Assembly: GCA_964574335.1 (NCBI GenBank)
Contig: CAZNNH010000066.1
Location: 1 to 30,385 of the forward strand
Reading direction: 5' to 3'
DNA length: 30,385 nt
From: CAZNNH01 sp964574335
Lineage (GTDB): Bacteria; Acidobacteriota; Vicinamibacteria; Fen-336
In this document: positions 13,759-21,562 of the stretch, in pieces
Numbering within the stretch: the first letter of the stretch is position 1
How the letters are laid out: each line of letters starts with the position of its first letter
Made by a program: the position numbers and the translations under genes
The notes under the pieces: model-generated
What the model was told of the DNA's origin: nothing
The model's database searches: none
Seen by the model: only the letters and a program-made list of their open reading frames with translations

Positions 13759-16683
13759 CTATCGGGACAGGCTCACCGACACCGCCTGGCCCGAGTAGCG
13801 GACGCTCCTCGCTGCCCCGGGCCCGCTGGCGCCAGCCGCCCCCTGGGCCGGGTCCATCAGCACGACCCGCAGCTCCCGGCTGGCGACCAGGCCGGGGAAC
13901 GAGCCCTGGCGCGCGCCCACACTCAGCGTCGCCGTGGCGTCGTCCCAGACGAGCTCGTAGGTGGCGCGCTCGCCTCTCTCGTAGGCGTAGGTCTCGCCGT
14001 CGTCCTCGTAGAGGGTGAAGCGCCCGTCGGCGCCCGGATACACGCGGATCTCGTACGGGGCCGCCGGCTGGTCGGATGCGTACTGCACGAAGGGTCCCAC
14101 CGGCACGATGGACCCGGCCCGGACGTAGAGCGGGAAGACGTCGAGGGGACACTCCTTGCGCACCGTGCGGCCTCCCTCGAAACGCTCACCGGTCCAGAAA
14201 TCGTACCAGTCCGTCCCGGGCGGCAGCACGGTCTCCAGGCTGGCATCGACCTCCTTCGCCGCGCTCTCGAGGGCCCGCCGTTCGCTGGGGGTCCGCCAGG
14301 CGAGGCGGAAGAAGCGGGCCTGGCCGCCCTGGTGGAACTCGGCCTTCAGGGCGACCCGCTGGCCGGCCTGGAGCGAGACGTGGCCGCCCCTGTAGCGCTT
14401 GGCGCCGAAGCTCCAGTCGTCCACCAGCAGTTGGCCTTCGACGAAGAGCCGGCCGCCGTCGTCGTACTCGATGCCCAGCTCGTACTCGCCGGTCTCGGGC
14501 GCGCTGAGGGTCCCCTCCCAGCGGGCGGAGAAGTTGTCGAAGCCGCTCAAGCCCGGAGGCGGATCGGCCAGCGGAGGCTTGGGCCACGCGTGGTCTACCT
14601 TCTCGTCGATGGCCCGGCCGGCCGGCTTCTCGAAGCCCAGGCCCTCGAAGTACTGCACCGCGAGGCCCGGCCGGCCATCGGGCGTCCGCAGCACCGCCGT
14701 CGGGATGGTGGCCGCCGGCGGATCGCTCACGTGGTACATCGCCCGGGTGACGGGGTGAACCAGGAACGCGGGACCGAACATGTAGGCGTCGTCCACCTTG
14801 CGTAGCGCCTCGACGTCCGGGAAATCCATCGGCAGGCCGCGCATGATGGTGTAGCCGTGGGCCGTGCTCTGCCACGCCAGCGAGTAGATGTAGGGCAGGA
14901 GCCTGTAGCGGAGCTGGGCGGCACGGAGGAGCGACCGGTAGATCTCGGGGGCGAGCTTCTTGAAGATGTAGGGCTCGCGCTCGATGCTCGTGCCGTGGAC
15001 GCGATAGATGGGGCTGAAGGCCGCGAACTGGTTCCAACGGGCGAACAGCTCCTGGTACTCGGGATTTTTCTCTCCGTCGGGGTAGAAGACGAAGAAGCCG
15101 CCGGTGTCGTGAGTCCAGTAAGGCTGCCCGGCCATGGCGACGTTGAGGCCGCCAGAGACCTGGTTGCGCAGGGTCTCCCAACTCGCGGTCGTGTCGCCCG
15201 ACCACGACACGGCGCCGTAGCGCTGCGCGCCCGCCCAGGCCGAGCGCGTCAGGGTGAAGACGCGCTTGTCGCTGGTGGCGCGCTGTCCCTCATAGGTGCC
15301 CCTGGTGGTCATGAGCGTGTACGGGTTCAGGTAGCGCGCGAAGTCCCCCATCGCGTTCGTGCCCAGGCCCTTGATGTCCCGCTCGACCTCGGCCGGATCA
15401 TGGCACGCCCCGCCCACCTCGACCTCGGTGCCGTCCATCCACAGCGCGTCCACGCCGACGTCGAGCAGCCCCTTCTTGACGTGCTCGAAGTAGATCGCGC
15501 GGCCCTCGGGGCTGTAGGCGTCGTAGACGCGCGCCTTTCCCGATATCCAGTGCAGGGGCTCGAAGCGCAGCCCCTTGGCGTCCAGGGCGTGGGCCAGCTC
15601 GGTGTCGTTGCCGACCGAGGGCCAGATGGAGCACATGAGCTTCACGTGCAGCCCTTCGTGGAGCGTCCTCGTCAACTCCCGCGGATCGGGATAACGTTCA
15701 GGGTCCCAGGTCATCCCGCTCCAGGTCCCGTCCTTCTCTCCCCCCCAGTACTGCCAGTCCTGCACGATGTAGTCGATCGGGAAGCCTTCCCTGCGGAAGT
15801 CACGCACGACTTCGACCAGGCGGTCCTGGGTCCTGTATCGCTCCTTGCTCATGAAGAAGCCGAACGCCGCCTTTGGCGGCATCGGAGCCGCGCCGGTGAG
15901 GCGACGATAGCCAGCGATCACGCCGTCCATCGTGGCGCCCGCGATGAAGTAGTAGTCGACGCCTGCCGGGGCGCTCTCGGCCCACAGGGTGGCGCCAGCC
16001 TCGTCATCCGTGAAGGTCATCTTCGAGTAGACGTCCCACAAGATTCCGTAGCGCCTGGTGGAGATCATGAAGGGAACCACGATGCCGATGTTGGTCTGGA
16101 CGAGCAGCACGTCCTGTCCGCGATAGTCCATGTAGGGACGGTCGTACTGGCCGAGGCCGTAGAGCGATTCGTCCGGGGCGAGCGTGAAGGTGTGTCGGAT
16201 CTTGTAGGACGGCGCCCCGGAGATGACCACCTCGCTGATCTCGCTCGGCCCCTGCGCGCGCTCCTGGGCGAGCAACCTGCCGTCGGGGCCGAAGAACGCG
16301 AGCGCCCCGGATTCCTTGCTCACGAGGATGCGCAGGGTCTCCGAGGCGACGATCAGCGACTCCGGCGACTCGTCGAGCGTGAACGCCACCCGGGCCGGCC
16401 CGGCGACGACCACCAGGCTGGGCTGAGCGGTATGGGGCCGACCGGGATTGGCGTTGACCCGGACGATGCTCGGCCCGTAGAAGAGGACGTTCTTCGTGAG
16501 ATCCCCGACACGGAACTGGATCCCGCTGTCCAGACGGCGGAAGGAGAAGCCGCCGTCCGGAGCCGTGACGACGGACTGCAGTTGACCGGCGGCATCCAGC
16601 CCGGTTGTCGCCGGGAGGGTCGTGGCGACGCCGAGCAGCCAGGCGATAGCCAGTCCGACGCGCGTTGGACCATGTACGCTCAT
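13759..16683 (-). CDS. Exported GH31 alpha-xylosidase-like glycosidase with PA14 domain
   Basis: A 974-residue glycoside hydrolase family 31 enzyme, most like alpha-xylosidases that remove xylose from xyloglucan oligosaccharides. A signal peptide (about 1-25) precedes an N-terminal beta-sandwich and the catalytic barrel (about 265-615), with the nucleophile in DALWMDGTE (D417) and the acid/base in SWSGDTTASW (D497). A PA14-like domain (about 672-797, with FSARWEGTLSAPETGEYEL and DDGGRLFVEG) is inserted in the proximal C-terminal domain, before PGTDWYDFWTGE. Characterised alpha-xylosidases such as Cellvibrio Xyl31A also carry PA14, but I recall it in the N-terminal part. The ATG at 16683 follows GGGAGG. 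It is first in a locus with the esterase-TAXI fusion and mutarotase. Alpha-glucosidase activity is the main alternative. Confidence 0.92.
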   Translation of the reverse strand: MSVHGPTRVGLAIAWLLGVATTLPATTGLDAAGQLQSVVTAPDGGFSFRRLDSGIQFRVGDLTKNVLFYGPSIVRVNANPGRPHTAQPSLVVVAGPARVAFTLDESPESLIVASETLRILVSKESGALAFFGPDGRLLAQERAQGPSEISEVVISGAPSYKIRHTFTLAPDESLYGLGQYDRPYMDYRGQDVLLVQTNIGIVVPFMISTRRYGILWDVYSKMTFTDDEAGATLWAESAPAGVDYYFIAGATMDGVIAGYRRLTGAAPMPPKAAFGFFMSKERYRTQDRLVEVVRDFRREGFPIDYIVQDWQYWGGEKDGTWSGMTWDPERYPDPRELTRTLHEGLHVKLMCSIWPSVGNDTELAHALDAKGLRFEPLHWISGKARVYDAYSPEGRAIYFEHVKKGLLDVGVDALWMDGTEVEVGGACHDPAEVERDIKGLGTNAMGDFARYLNPYTLMTTRGTYEGQRATSDKRVFTLTRSAWAGAQRYGAVSWSGDTTASWETLRNQVSGGLNVAMAGQPYWTHDTGGFFVFYPDGEKNPEYQELFARWNQFAAFSPIYRVHGTSIEREPYIFKKLAPEIYRSLLRAAQLRYRLLPYIYSLAWQSTAHGYTIMRGLPMDFPDVEALRKVDDAYMFGPAFLVHPVTRAMYHVSDPPAATIPTAVLRTPDGRPGLAVQYFEGLGFEKPAGRAIDEKVDHAWPKPPLADPPPGLSGFDNFSARWEGTLSAPETGEYELGIEYDDGGRLFVEGQLLVDDWSFGAKRYRGGHVSLQAGQRVALKAEFHQGGQARFFRLAWRTPSERRALESAAKEVDASLETVLPPGTDWYDFWTGERFEGGRTVRKECPLDVFPLYVRAGSIVPVGPFVQYASDQPAAPYEIRVYPGADGRFTLYEDDGETYAYERGERATYELVWDDATATLSVGARQGSFPGLVASRELRVVLMDPAQGAAGASGPGAARSVRYSGQAVSVSLSR

Positions 16684-16731
16684 GAGACCTCCCTGCCGGG
16701 AGCTGGCCGAGCTTCGCACCCCGCCACCGGG

Positions 16732-16737
16732 ATTCTA
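16732..16737 (-). promoter_or_regulatory. Possible -10 box for the GH31 gene
   Basis: TAGAAT on the minus strand (16737-16732) matches five of six -10 positions and lies 49 bases upstream of the GH31 start. No good -35 box stands 16-18 bases before it, so an activator may be needed or the match is chance. Confidence 0.3.
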
Positions 16738-16783
16738 GCCCCTGCGAGCGCGAGGACGGTCGCCGCGCCGCTCGCCCAGCCGG

Positions 16784-16812
16784 CTGACCAGGCTAGGCCC
16801 GCATCCTATAAT
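16784..16812 (+). promoter_or_regulatory. Near-consensus promoter before the esterase remnant and carboxylesterase
   Basis: CTGACC (16784-16789), exactly 17 bases, then a perfect TATAAT (16807-16812). It is the only perfect -10 with a well-spaced -35 that I noticed in the window. Transcription would start near 16818 and run through the esterase remnant into the carboxylesterase gene at 17089, leaving a leader of about 270 bases. It may have been the promoter of the now degraded esterase gene. Confidence 0.6.
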
Positions 16813-16925
16813 GCGCCGCGTGGTGAAGACCATTCCCGAGAACCGCCCACGCTCCCGGCCCCCGAGGCCAGGGACGTGAAGCTCGCCGGCTGGGCGCTGC
16901 TCGCCGCGCTGGATCGGCCCCGGCA

Positions 16926-17072
16926 GCCCGTGCCCTTCACGAGGCGCTCGTGAGACATGGTGTCGAGCACGAGTACTACGTGGGCGGCCACGGCGGCCAC
17001 GACTGGTCCACCTGGCGCCACCTGCTCCACGAACGCTTCCTGCCCGGGCTGTGGCGCCGGCCGCAACCCTGA
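16926..17072 (+). pseudogene. C-terminal remnant of an alpha/beta-hydrolase esterase
   Basis: In the frame ending with the TGA at 17070-17072 the translation contains ALHEALVRHGVEHEYY, then GGHDWSTWRHLLHERF and LPGLWR. This is the typical end of putative esterases of the enterochelin-esterase-like group, including the catalytic His in GGHDW. Upstream of about 16926 the frame loses resemblance to the family, and no nucleophile or N-terminal part exists between the promoter and this point. At about 48 codons it is the tail of a gene whose first part has been deleted. It lies 17 bases before the carboxylesterase gene. Confidence 0.65.
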
Positions 17073-17088
17073 CCAGAGGTTCCTTCAC

Positions 17089-18645
17089 ATGAGATCGATG
17101 ACGCCCTTTGCCACCCTCTTCGCCCTCGCCGCCGCCGGGGTGGCCCTCGCACAACCCGCGCCGGTCGAGACCGAGGCCGGTCTCGTCCAGGGCGCCGTCG
17201 AAGGGGACCTGACGGTCTACCGCGGCATACCCTTCGCCGCGCCGCCGGTGGGCGATCTGCGCTGGCGTCCGCCCCAGCCGGCCGAGAGGTGGGAGGGCGT
17301 GCGAGAGACCACGGCCTTCGCGCCCGACCCCTATCAGGGCGACGGCAAGGGCAACGTCAGCGAGGACTGCCTCTACCTCAACGTCTGGACACCCGCCAAG
17401 TCGGCGGACGAGCGCGTGCCGGTGCTGGTCTGGATCTACGGGGGCGGGTTCTCGTTCGGCTCCACCTCCACCCCGGTCCACGACGGCCAGCACCTCGCGC
17501 GCCAGGGTGTGGTCCTGGTGAGCATCAACTACCGTGTCGGCCCCCTCGGCTTCCTGGCGCATCCCGAGCTGAGCGCCGAGTCGCCGCACAAGGTCTCGGG
17601 CAACTACGGGCTGCAGGATCTGCTCGCCGGGCTCGGGTGGGTGCAGAGGAACATCGCGGCCTTCGGAGGCGACCCGGAACGGGTGACGATCTTCGGCGAG
17701 TCCGCCGGCGGCATCGCCGTCAGCATGCTGTGCGCGTCGCCGCTGGCCAAGGGCCTCTTCCGGGGAGCTATCTCCCAGAGCGGGGGCTCCTTCGGTCCCA
17801 CCCGTCCCACGACCTATCCCGGCGAGAACATGCGAACCCTCGCCGAGGCCGAAGCGGCGGGCGAGGCCTTCGCGCAGAAGACCGGAGCCGCCTCGATCGC
17901 GGAGCTGCGAGAGCTGGCGCCCGGGAAGCTCCCCGCCGGCTTCGGCAGCGGCGCCGGCTGGCCCATCGTGGACGGCTGGGTGATCCCCGGCGACCAGTAT
18001 GAGCTCTACGCGTCGGGTCGCTACAACGACGTCGCCATCCTGGTGGGCTATGACTCCGACGAGGGCCTGAGCTTCTCTCGCGAGAAGACGCCCGAGGCGT
18101 ACGTCGCGGGCGTCCGGAAACGCTACGGGCCGTTCGCCGACGAGCTGCTGGCGGTCTACCCCGCAGGTCGGGAGGGCGTGCCGAAGACGGCGCGCGACCT
18201 GATCCGAGACGCGGCCTTCGGCTGGCACACGTGGGTGTGGGCCCGGCTCCAGGCGCGGACGGGCGAGTCGAAGGTGTTCTACTACTACTTCGACCAGCAC
18301 CCGGAGCGCCCGGCCGGCTCGCCCGAGGCCGACCACGGCATGCCCCACGGCGTGGACGTGCCCTACGTCTTCCAGACCCTCGACCGCGACAAGCCGGAGC
18401 TCACGCCGGGCGACCTGGCAATCTCGGAGACGGTGTCCGGCTACTGGACGAACTTCGCGAAGCACGGGGACCCGAACGGCCCAGGGGTGCCGGTGTGGCC
18501 CGAGTTCACCGGGAGCGAGCCCCGGGTGATGGTGTTCCACGACGAGGCCCGTCCGGGCCCGGTGCCCAACGCCGAGGGCCTCGAGGCTCTCGACCGCTAC
18601 TTCGCCTGGCGACGCACAGCCGAGGGAAAGGCCTGGGCCGAGTAG
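17089..18645 (+). CDS. Exported type-B carboxylesterase
   Basis: A 518-residue carboxylesterase (COesterase family) that hydrolyses carboxylic esters. A signal peptide ends near residue 21 (GVALAQ). Family motifs are in order: GIPFAAPPVGDLRW (46-59), SEDCLYLNVWTP (91-102), the oxyanion loop YGGGFSFG (117-124), GESAGG with nucleophile S205, acid E325 in YDSDEG and H420 in MPHGVDVPYVF, so the triad is complete. The ATG at 17089 is preceded by AGAGGT at eight bases; the frame is open back to 16957 but that part overlaps the esterase remnant. It diverges from the GH31 locus and may remove acyl groups from the same polysaccharide or from plant phenolic esters. Substrate cannot be told from sequence. 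Confidence 0.92.
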   Translation: MRSMTPFATLFALAAAGVALAQPAPVETEAGLVQGAVEGDLTVYRGIPFAAPPVGDLRWRPPQPAERWEGVRETTAFAPDPYQGDGKGNVSEDCLYLNVWTPAKSADERVPVLVWIYGGGFSFGSTSTPVHDGQHLARQGVVLVSINYRVGPLGFLAHPELSAESPHKVSGNYGLQDLLAGLGWVQRNIAAFGGDPERVTIFGESAGGIAVSMLCASPLAKGLFRGAISQSGGSFGPTRPTTYPGENMRTLAEAEAAGEAFAQKTGAASIAELRELAPGKLPAGFGSGAGWPIVDGWVIPGDQYELYASGRYNDVAILVGYDSDEGLSFSREKTPEAYVAGVRKRYGPFADELLAVYPAGREGVPKTARDLIRDAAFGWHTWVWARLQARTGESKVFYYYFDQHPERPAGSPEADHGMPHGVDVPYVFQTLDRDKPELTPGDLAISETVSGYWTNFAKHGDPNGPGVPVWPEFTGSEPRVMVFHDEARPGPVPNAEGLEALDRYFAWRRTAEGKAWAE

Positions 18646-18744
18646 ACGGGCGCCGGGCGAGGGCAGATCTCCCCCAAAGAACCGGAACCCCCGCTGCCTC
18701 AGGGGCGTAGAGTAGAAGGGAAGCCTCTGGCCCCGGGAGGACTC

Positions 18745-19905
18745 ATGAACCAGCGTAGCCGCCCTCGGAGGCGACGCCTGCTGTGGGCGGGCGGCGCCGT
18801 CGTCGCCCTGGTGATCGTCTTCGGCGTGGCCGCCTCGCTTCGCTCGGGGACCCAGATCGACCCCGCCAAGCTGGCCAAGGTCGAGCGCGGCGACATCGCC
18901 CGCTCGGTGGTGGCCACCGGGAAGATCGAGCCCCGGGCCAAGGTGGAGATCAAGTCGAAGGCCAGCGGGCTGGTCGAGAAGATCCTGGTCGACTACGGCG
19001 ACCGGGTGAAGACCGGTCAGGTGCTGCTGGAGCTAGACAAGGAGGCCCTCCATGCTCGGGTCCGCGAGGCCCGGGCCAGCCTGCTGGCGGCCCAGGCCGC
19101 CTACGAGCGCAACAAAGTGGAGGCCGAGGGGCCCGACCTGCCCTTCCTGAAGTCGGCGATGGACCGGGCCCGCCGCCTCCACCGCGAGGGCCTGATCTCC
19201 CTCTCGGTGCTCGAGGACGCCGAGATGGCCTACCAGCTCGCCCTCAACAAGCAGGTGGCGGCGCACAGCAACGCCGCCGTCACCCAGGCCGAGGTGGAGC
19301 AGGCCCGGGCCGCCCTGGAGCAGGCCGACACCGACCTCAAGAACGCCACCATCCGGAGCCCGATGGACGGCCTGGTGCTCTCGCGCGACGTGGAGGTGGG
19401 CGACGCGGTCAGCTCGATCCTGGTGCTCGGCTCCCAGGCCACGCTGGTGATGGTGCTCGGGGACATCGACGGCGTCTACGTCAAGGGCAAGGTCGACGAG
19501 GCCGACATCGGCAAGGTCTTCCTGGGGCAGCAGGCGCGGATCGTGGTGGAATCGCTGAAGGACAAGAAGCTCGCCGGCCAGGTGACCAAGATCTCGCCGC
19601 TCGGCGTGGAGCGCGAGAACGTGACCACCTTCGAGGTGCGGGTCTCGATCGAGAACCCGACTGGCGAGCTGAAGGCCAACATGACCGCCAACGCCGAGAT
19701 CATCCTGGAAGAGCGCAAGGACGTGCTGCTGGTCCCTGAGGCGGCCGTCGCCTACGACGCCGACCGCAAGACCTTCCTCGACGTCCCCGACTCGAGCCAG
19801 GACTCGGGCCGGCGGCGGGTGGCGGTCGAGCTCGGGATCGGCAACGGCGTCAAGACCCAGGTCGTCTCCGGGGTCGAGGAGGGCCAGCAGGTCATCCTTC
19901 AATGA
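18745..19905 (+). CDS. HlyD/MacA-like periplasmic adaptor subunit
   Basis: A 386-residue membrane-fusion protein. Residues about 11-31 form an N-terminal membrane anchor after a very basic start. A biotinyl-lipoyl-like domain follows (VERGDIARSVVATGKIEP and SGLVEKILVDYGDRVKTGQVLLELD, about 45-95), then an alpha-helical hairpin (about 97-200) rich in Ala, Glu and Arg, the second lipoyl half (NATIRSPMDGLVLSRDVEVGDAV), a beta-barrel and a membrane-proximal domain. Such adaptors link an inner-membrane ABC or RND pump to an outer-membrane channel. GGGAGG stands four bases before the ATG. The next two genes encode MacB/FtsX-type permeases, so it probably works with them; no ATPase or TolC-like gene is nearby. 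Confidence 0.9.
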   Translation: MNQRSRPRRRRLLWAGGAVVALVIVFGVAASLRSGTQIDPAKLAKVERGDIARSVVATGKIEPRAKVEIKSKASGLVEKILVDYGDRVKTGQVLLELDKEALHARVREARASLLAAQAAYERNKVEAEGPDLPFLKSAMDRARRLHREGLISLSVLEDAEMAYQLALNKQVAAHSNAAVTQAEVEQARAALEQADTDLKNATIRSPMDGLVLSRDVEVGDAVSSILVLGSQATLVMVLGDIDGVYVKGKVDEADIGKVFLGQQARIVVESLKDKKLAGQVTKISPLGVERENVTTFEVRVSIENPTGELKANMTANAEIILEERKDVLLVPEAAVAYDADRKTFLDVPDSSQDSGRRRVAVELGIGNGVKTQVVSGVEEGQQVILQ

Positions 19906-19908
19906 AGT

Positions 19909-20023
19909 GGGGACATGACCCGATTCCCCAGGCGGCGCACGGGGACATGACCGGGTTTCCCCGGCTGCAACGGAAACCCGGATCGTGTCCCCGGGCGACG
20001 GGGGGAATCGGGATCGTGTCCCC
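19909..20023. repeat. Nested inverted-repeat element between adaptor and first permease
   Basis: Four related arms of 20-22 bases lie in this 147-base gap. Arms A (19909-19929) and B (19941-19962) both start GGGGACATGACC. Arms C (19972-19992) and D (20002-20023) both end ATCGTGTCCCC. B pairs with C across an 11-base loop (19961-19971) and A pairs with D around them, each pair differing by one substitution and one indel, giving a hairpin within a hairpin. The element begins four bases after the adaptor stop. It looks like a REP-type palindromic repeat and could act as an attenuator or message stabiliser. An exact copy of one arm lies at 28920-28942. Confidence 0.85.
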
Positions 20024-20052
20024 CGAGACCGGATTCCTGAGGACGTGAGCGG

Positions 20053-21312
20053 ATGACCTTCGCCGACCTGCTCCGCGACACCCTGAGCACGCTCTGGACC
20101 CACAAGGTCCGGACCGCCCTGACCATGTTCGGCATCGCCTGGGGGATCGTCTCGATCATGCTGATGGTGGCCGCCGGCGAGGGGCTGCGGGTGGGCCAGG
20201 CCAAGGTGGCCGAGACGCTGGGCAAGGACATCATGATCGTCTTCGCCGGGCGGACCAGCCTGCAGGCCGGCGGCCTGCGCGCCGGACGGCCGATCACCTG
20301 GCTCGCCGACGACCACCAGGCGATCCAGTCTCAGACCCCCTCCTGCTCCAACGTCCTCCCCGAGCTGGGCCAGGGCGGCATCCCGGTGCGCAGCGCCTAC
20401 AACAGCGCGGCGTTGCTGGTGACCGGCTCGCTCCCTCCTTTCGGCGAGATCCGCAGCATCTGGATCGGCCAGGGCCGCTTCTACGACTGGAGCGACCAGC
20501 GCGAGGGGCGGCGGGTGGCGGTGCTCGGCAGCGACGCCAAGAAGCAGCTCTTCGGCGCCCGCGAGGCCCTCGGCCAGCCCCTCTACCTCAAGGACCAGAG
20601 GTACATCGTCATCGGCGTGACCCGAGAGAAGGACCAGGACTCGAGCTACGACGGCCAGGATGTCCAGAAGGTCTTCGTTCCCTTCAGCGCCATCATCCGC
20701 GACTTCCCGGATCGACCGCCCCGGAACCCGAGGGCGGTCGACCGGCTGCTGGTGACGCCGCGCCGCTTCGAGGACCACGAGGCCTGCAAGGGTGAGCTGC
20801 GCCGGGCGCTGGGCCGCATGTACCACTTCGACCCCAGGGACGAGGAGGCGGCCAGCATCTGGGACACCGTCGAGGACACCAAGGGCTTCCGCCGGATGAC
20901 CGAAGGGATGAAGTACTTCCTCGGGGCGGTGGGGCTGGCCACCCTGTTCATCGGCGGGATCGGGGTGATGAACGTGATGCTGGTGGCGGTGCGCGAGCGC
21001 ACTCGCGAGATCGGCGTCCGCAAGGCGCTGGGCGCGACCCGCCGCTCGGTGCTCTTCCAGTTCTTCGTGGAGACGCTGATCGTGGTGTTCCTGAGCGGGG
21101 GGCTGGGGATGGGCTTCGCGTTCGCGCTCTGCCGCCTGGTCAACCTGGCGCCGATGCCCATGTACTTCGCCGGCCTCCTGGTCTCCTGGCAGAGCGGGCT
21201 TCTGGCCTTCGCCTTGCTGGGGACGACGGCGGTGCTCTCGGCCCTCTACCCGGCCAGCCGCGCCGCCCGCATCGACCCCATCGAGGCGTTGCGTTACGAG
21301 GCCGGAGGGTAG
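20053..21312 (+). CDS. MacB/FtsX-type ABC transporter permease (first copy)
   Basis: A 419-residue permease with the MacB layout: a short cytoplasmic start (LWTHKVRTALTMFGIAWG), first membrane helix (about 24-42), a large periplasmic MacB_PCD domain (about 45-290), and a C-terminal FtsX domain (about 295-415) with three helices and the signature IGVMNVMLVAVRERTREIG followed by VRKALGA. There is no fused nucleotide-binding domain, so it needs a separate ATPase. In known systems this type moves lipids, peptides or macrolides by mechanotransmission with the adaptor. The ATG at 20053 has only a weak purine run before it. It is about 250 bases from a second, divergent permease, suggesting a heterodimeric transporter. 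Confidence 0.9.
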   Translation: MTFADLLRDTLSTLWTHKVRTALTMFGIAWGIVSIMLMVAAGEGLRVGQAKVAETLGKDIMIVFAGRTSLQAGGLRAGRPITWLADDHQAIQSQTPSCSNVLPELGQGGIPVRSAYNSAALLVTGSLPPFGEIRSIWIGQGRFYDWSDQREGRRVAVLGSDAKKQLFGAREALGQPLYLKDQRYIVIGVTREKDQDSSYDGQDVQKVFVPFSAIIRDFPDRPPRNPRAVDRLLVTPRRFEDHEACKGELRRALGRMYHFDPRDEEAASIWDTVEDTKGFRRMTEGMKYFLGAVGLATLFIGGIGVMNVMLVAVRERTREIGVRKALGATRRSVLFQFFVETLIVVFLSGGLGMGFAFALCRLVNLAPMPMYFAGLLVSWQSGLLAFALLGTTAVLSALYPASRAARIDPIEALRYEAGG

Positions 21313-21332
21313 CGCGAGTGGCCTGCTTCTCC

Positions 21333-21546
21333 GATCACGGCCCGGCGCGCCGAGGACGCTGCTCCGCGCGCTCCGGCCTGATCCGCCGCGTGTCAGGCCC
21401 GGCGCGGCGGATGTCGGCATTCATCAACGAGTCGCGCGCTCCGGACGCCCCGGCGTCGCTCGGCCGGCACCGAAGCAGGCCCCTCGCCGGGTTGAGGGGG
21501 GTCTTCATTGATCACGGCCCGGCGCGCCGCGGACGCCGCTCCGCGC
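21333..21546. repeat. 37-bp direct repeat in the gap between the two permease genes
   Basis: The 37-base segment at 21333-21369 beginning GATCACGGCCCGGCGCGCCG recurs at 21510-21546 with two substitutions. The gap also holds a near-duplicate of the second permease's start: TTGAGGGGGGTCTTCAT (21492-21508) against CTGAGGGAGGTCTTCAT (21566-21582). No convincing gene lies in 21313-21562; the frame at 21318-21569 merely translates the repeats into Arg/Pro-rich sequence. The pattern suggests a local duplication or insertion of a short palindromic element in an operon spacer. Confidence 0.75.
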
Positions 21547-21562
21547 CTTCAGGCCCGGCGCC

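Noticed and set aside
13751..14152. N-terminal extension of the esterase-TAXI frame to 14152
   Set aside because: This part is out-of-frame sequence of the GH31 gene; a signal peptide begins at 13750, right after the GH31 stop.
16811..16879. Small open frame starting at the ATG inside the TATAAT promoter
   Set aside because: It has only 22 codons, no ribosome binding site, and a composition without any feature of a leader peptide.
19033..21420. A 795-codon open frame on the minus strand
   Set aside because: It lies opposite the adaptor and first permease; His- and Gly-rich translation and no start signals mark it as a shadow.
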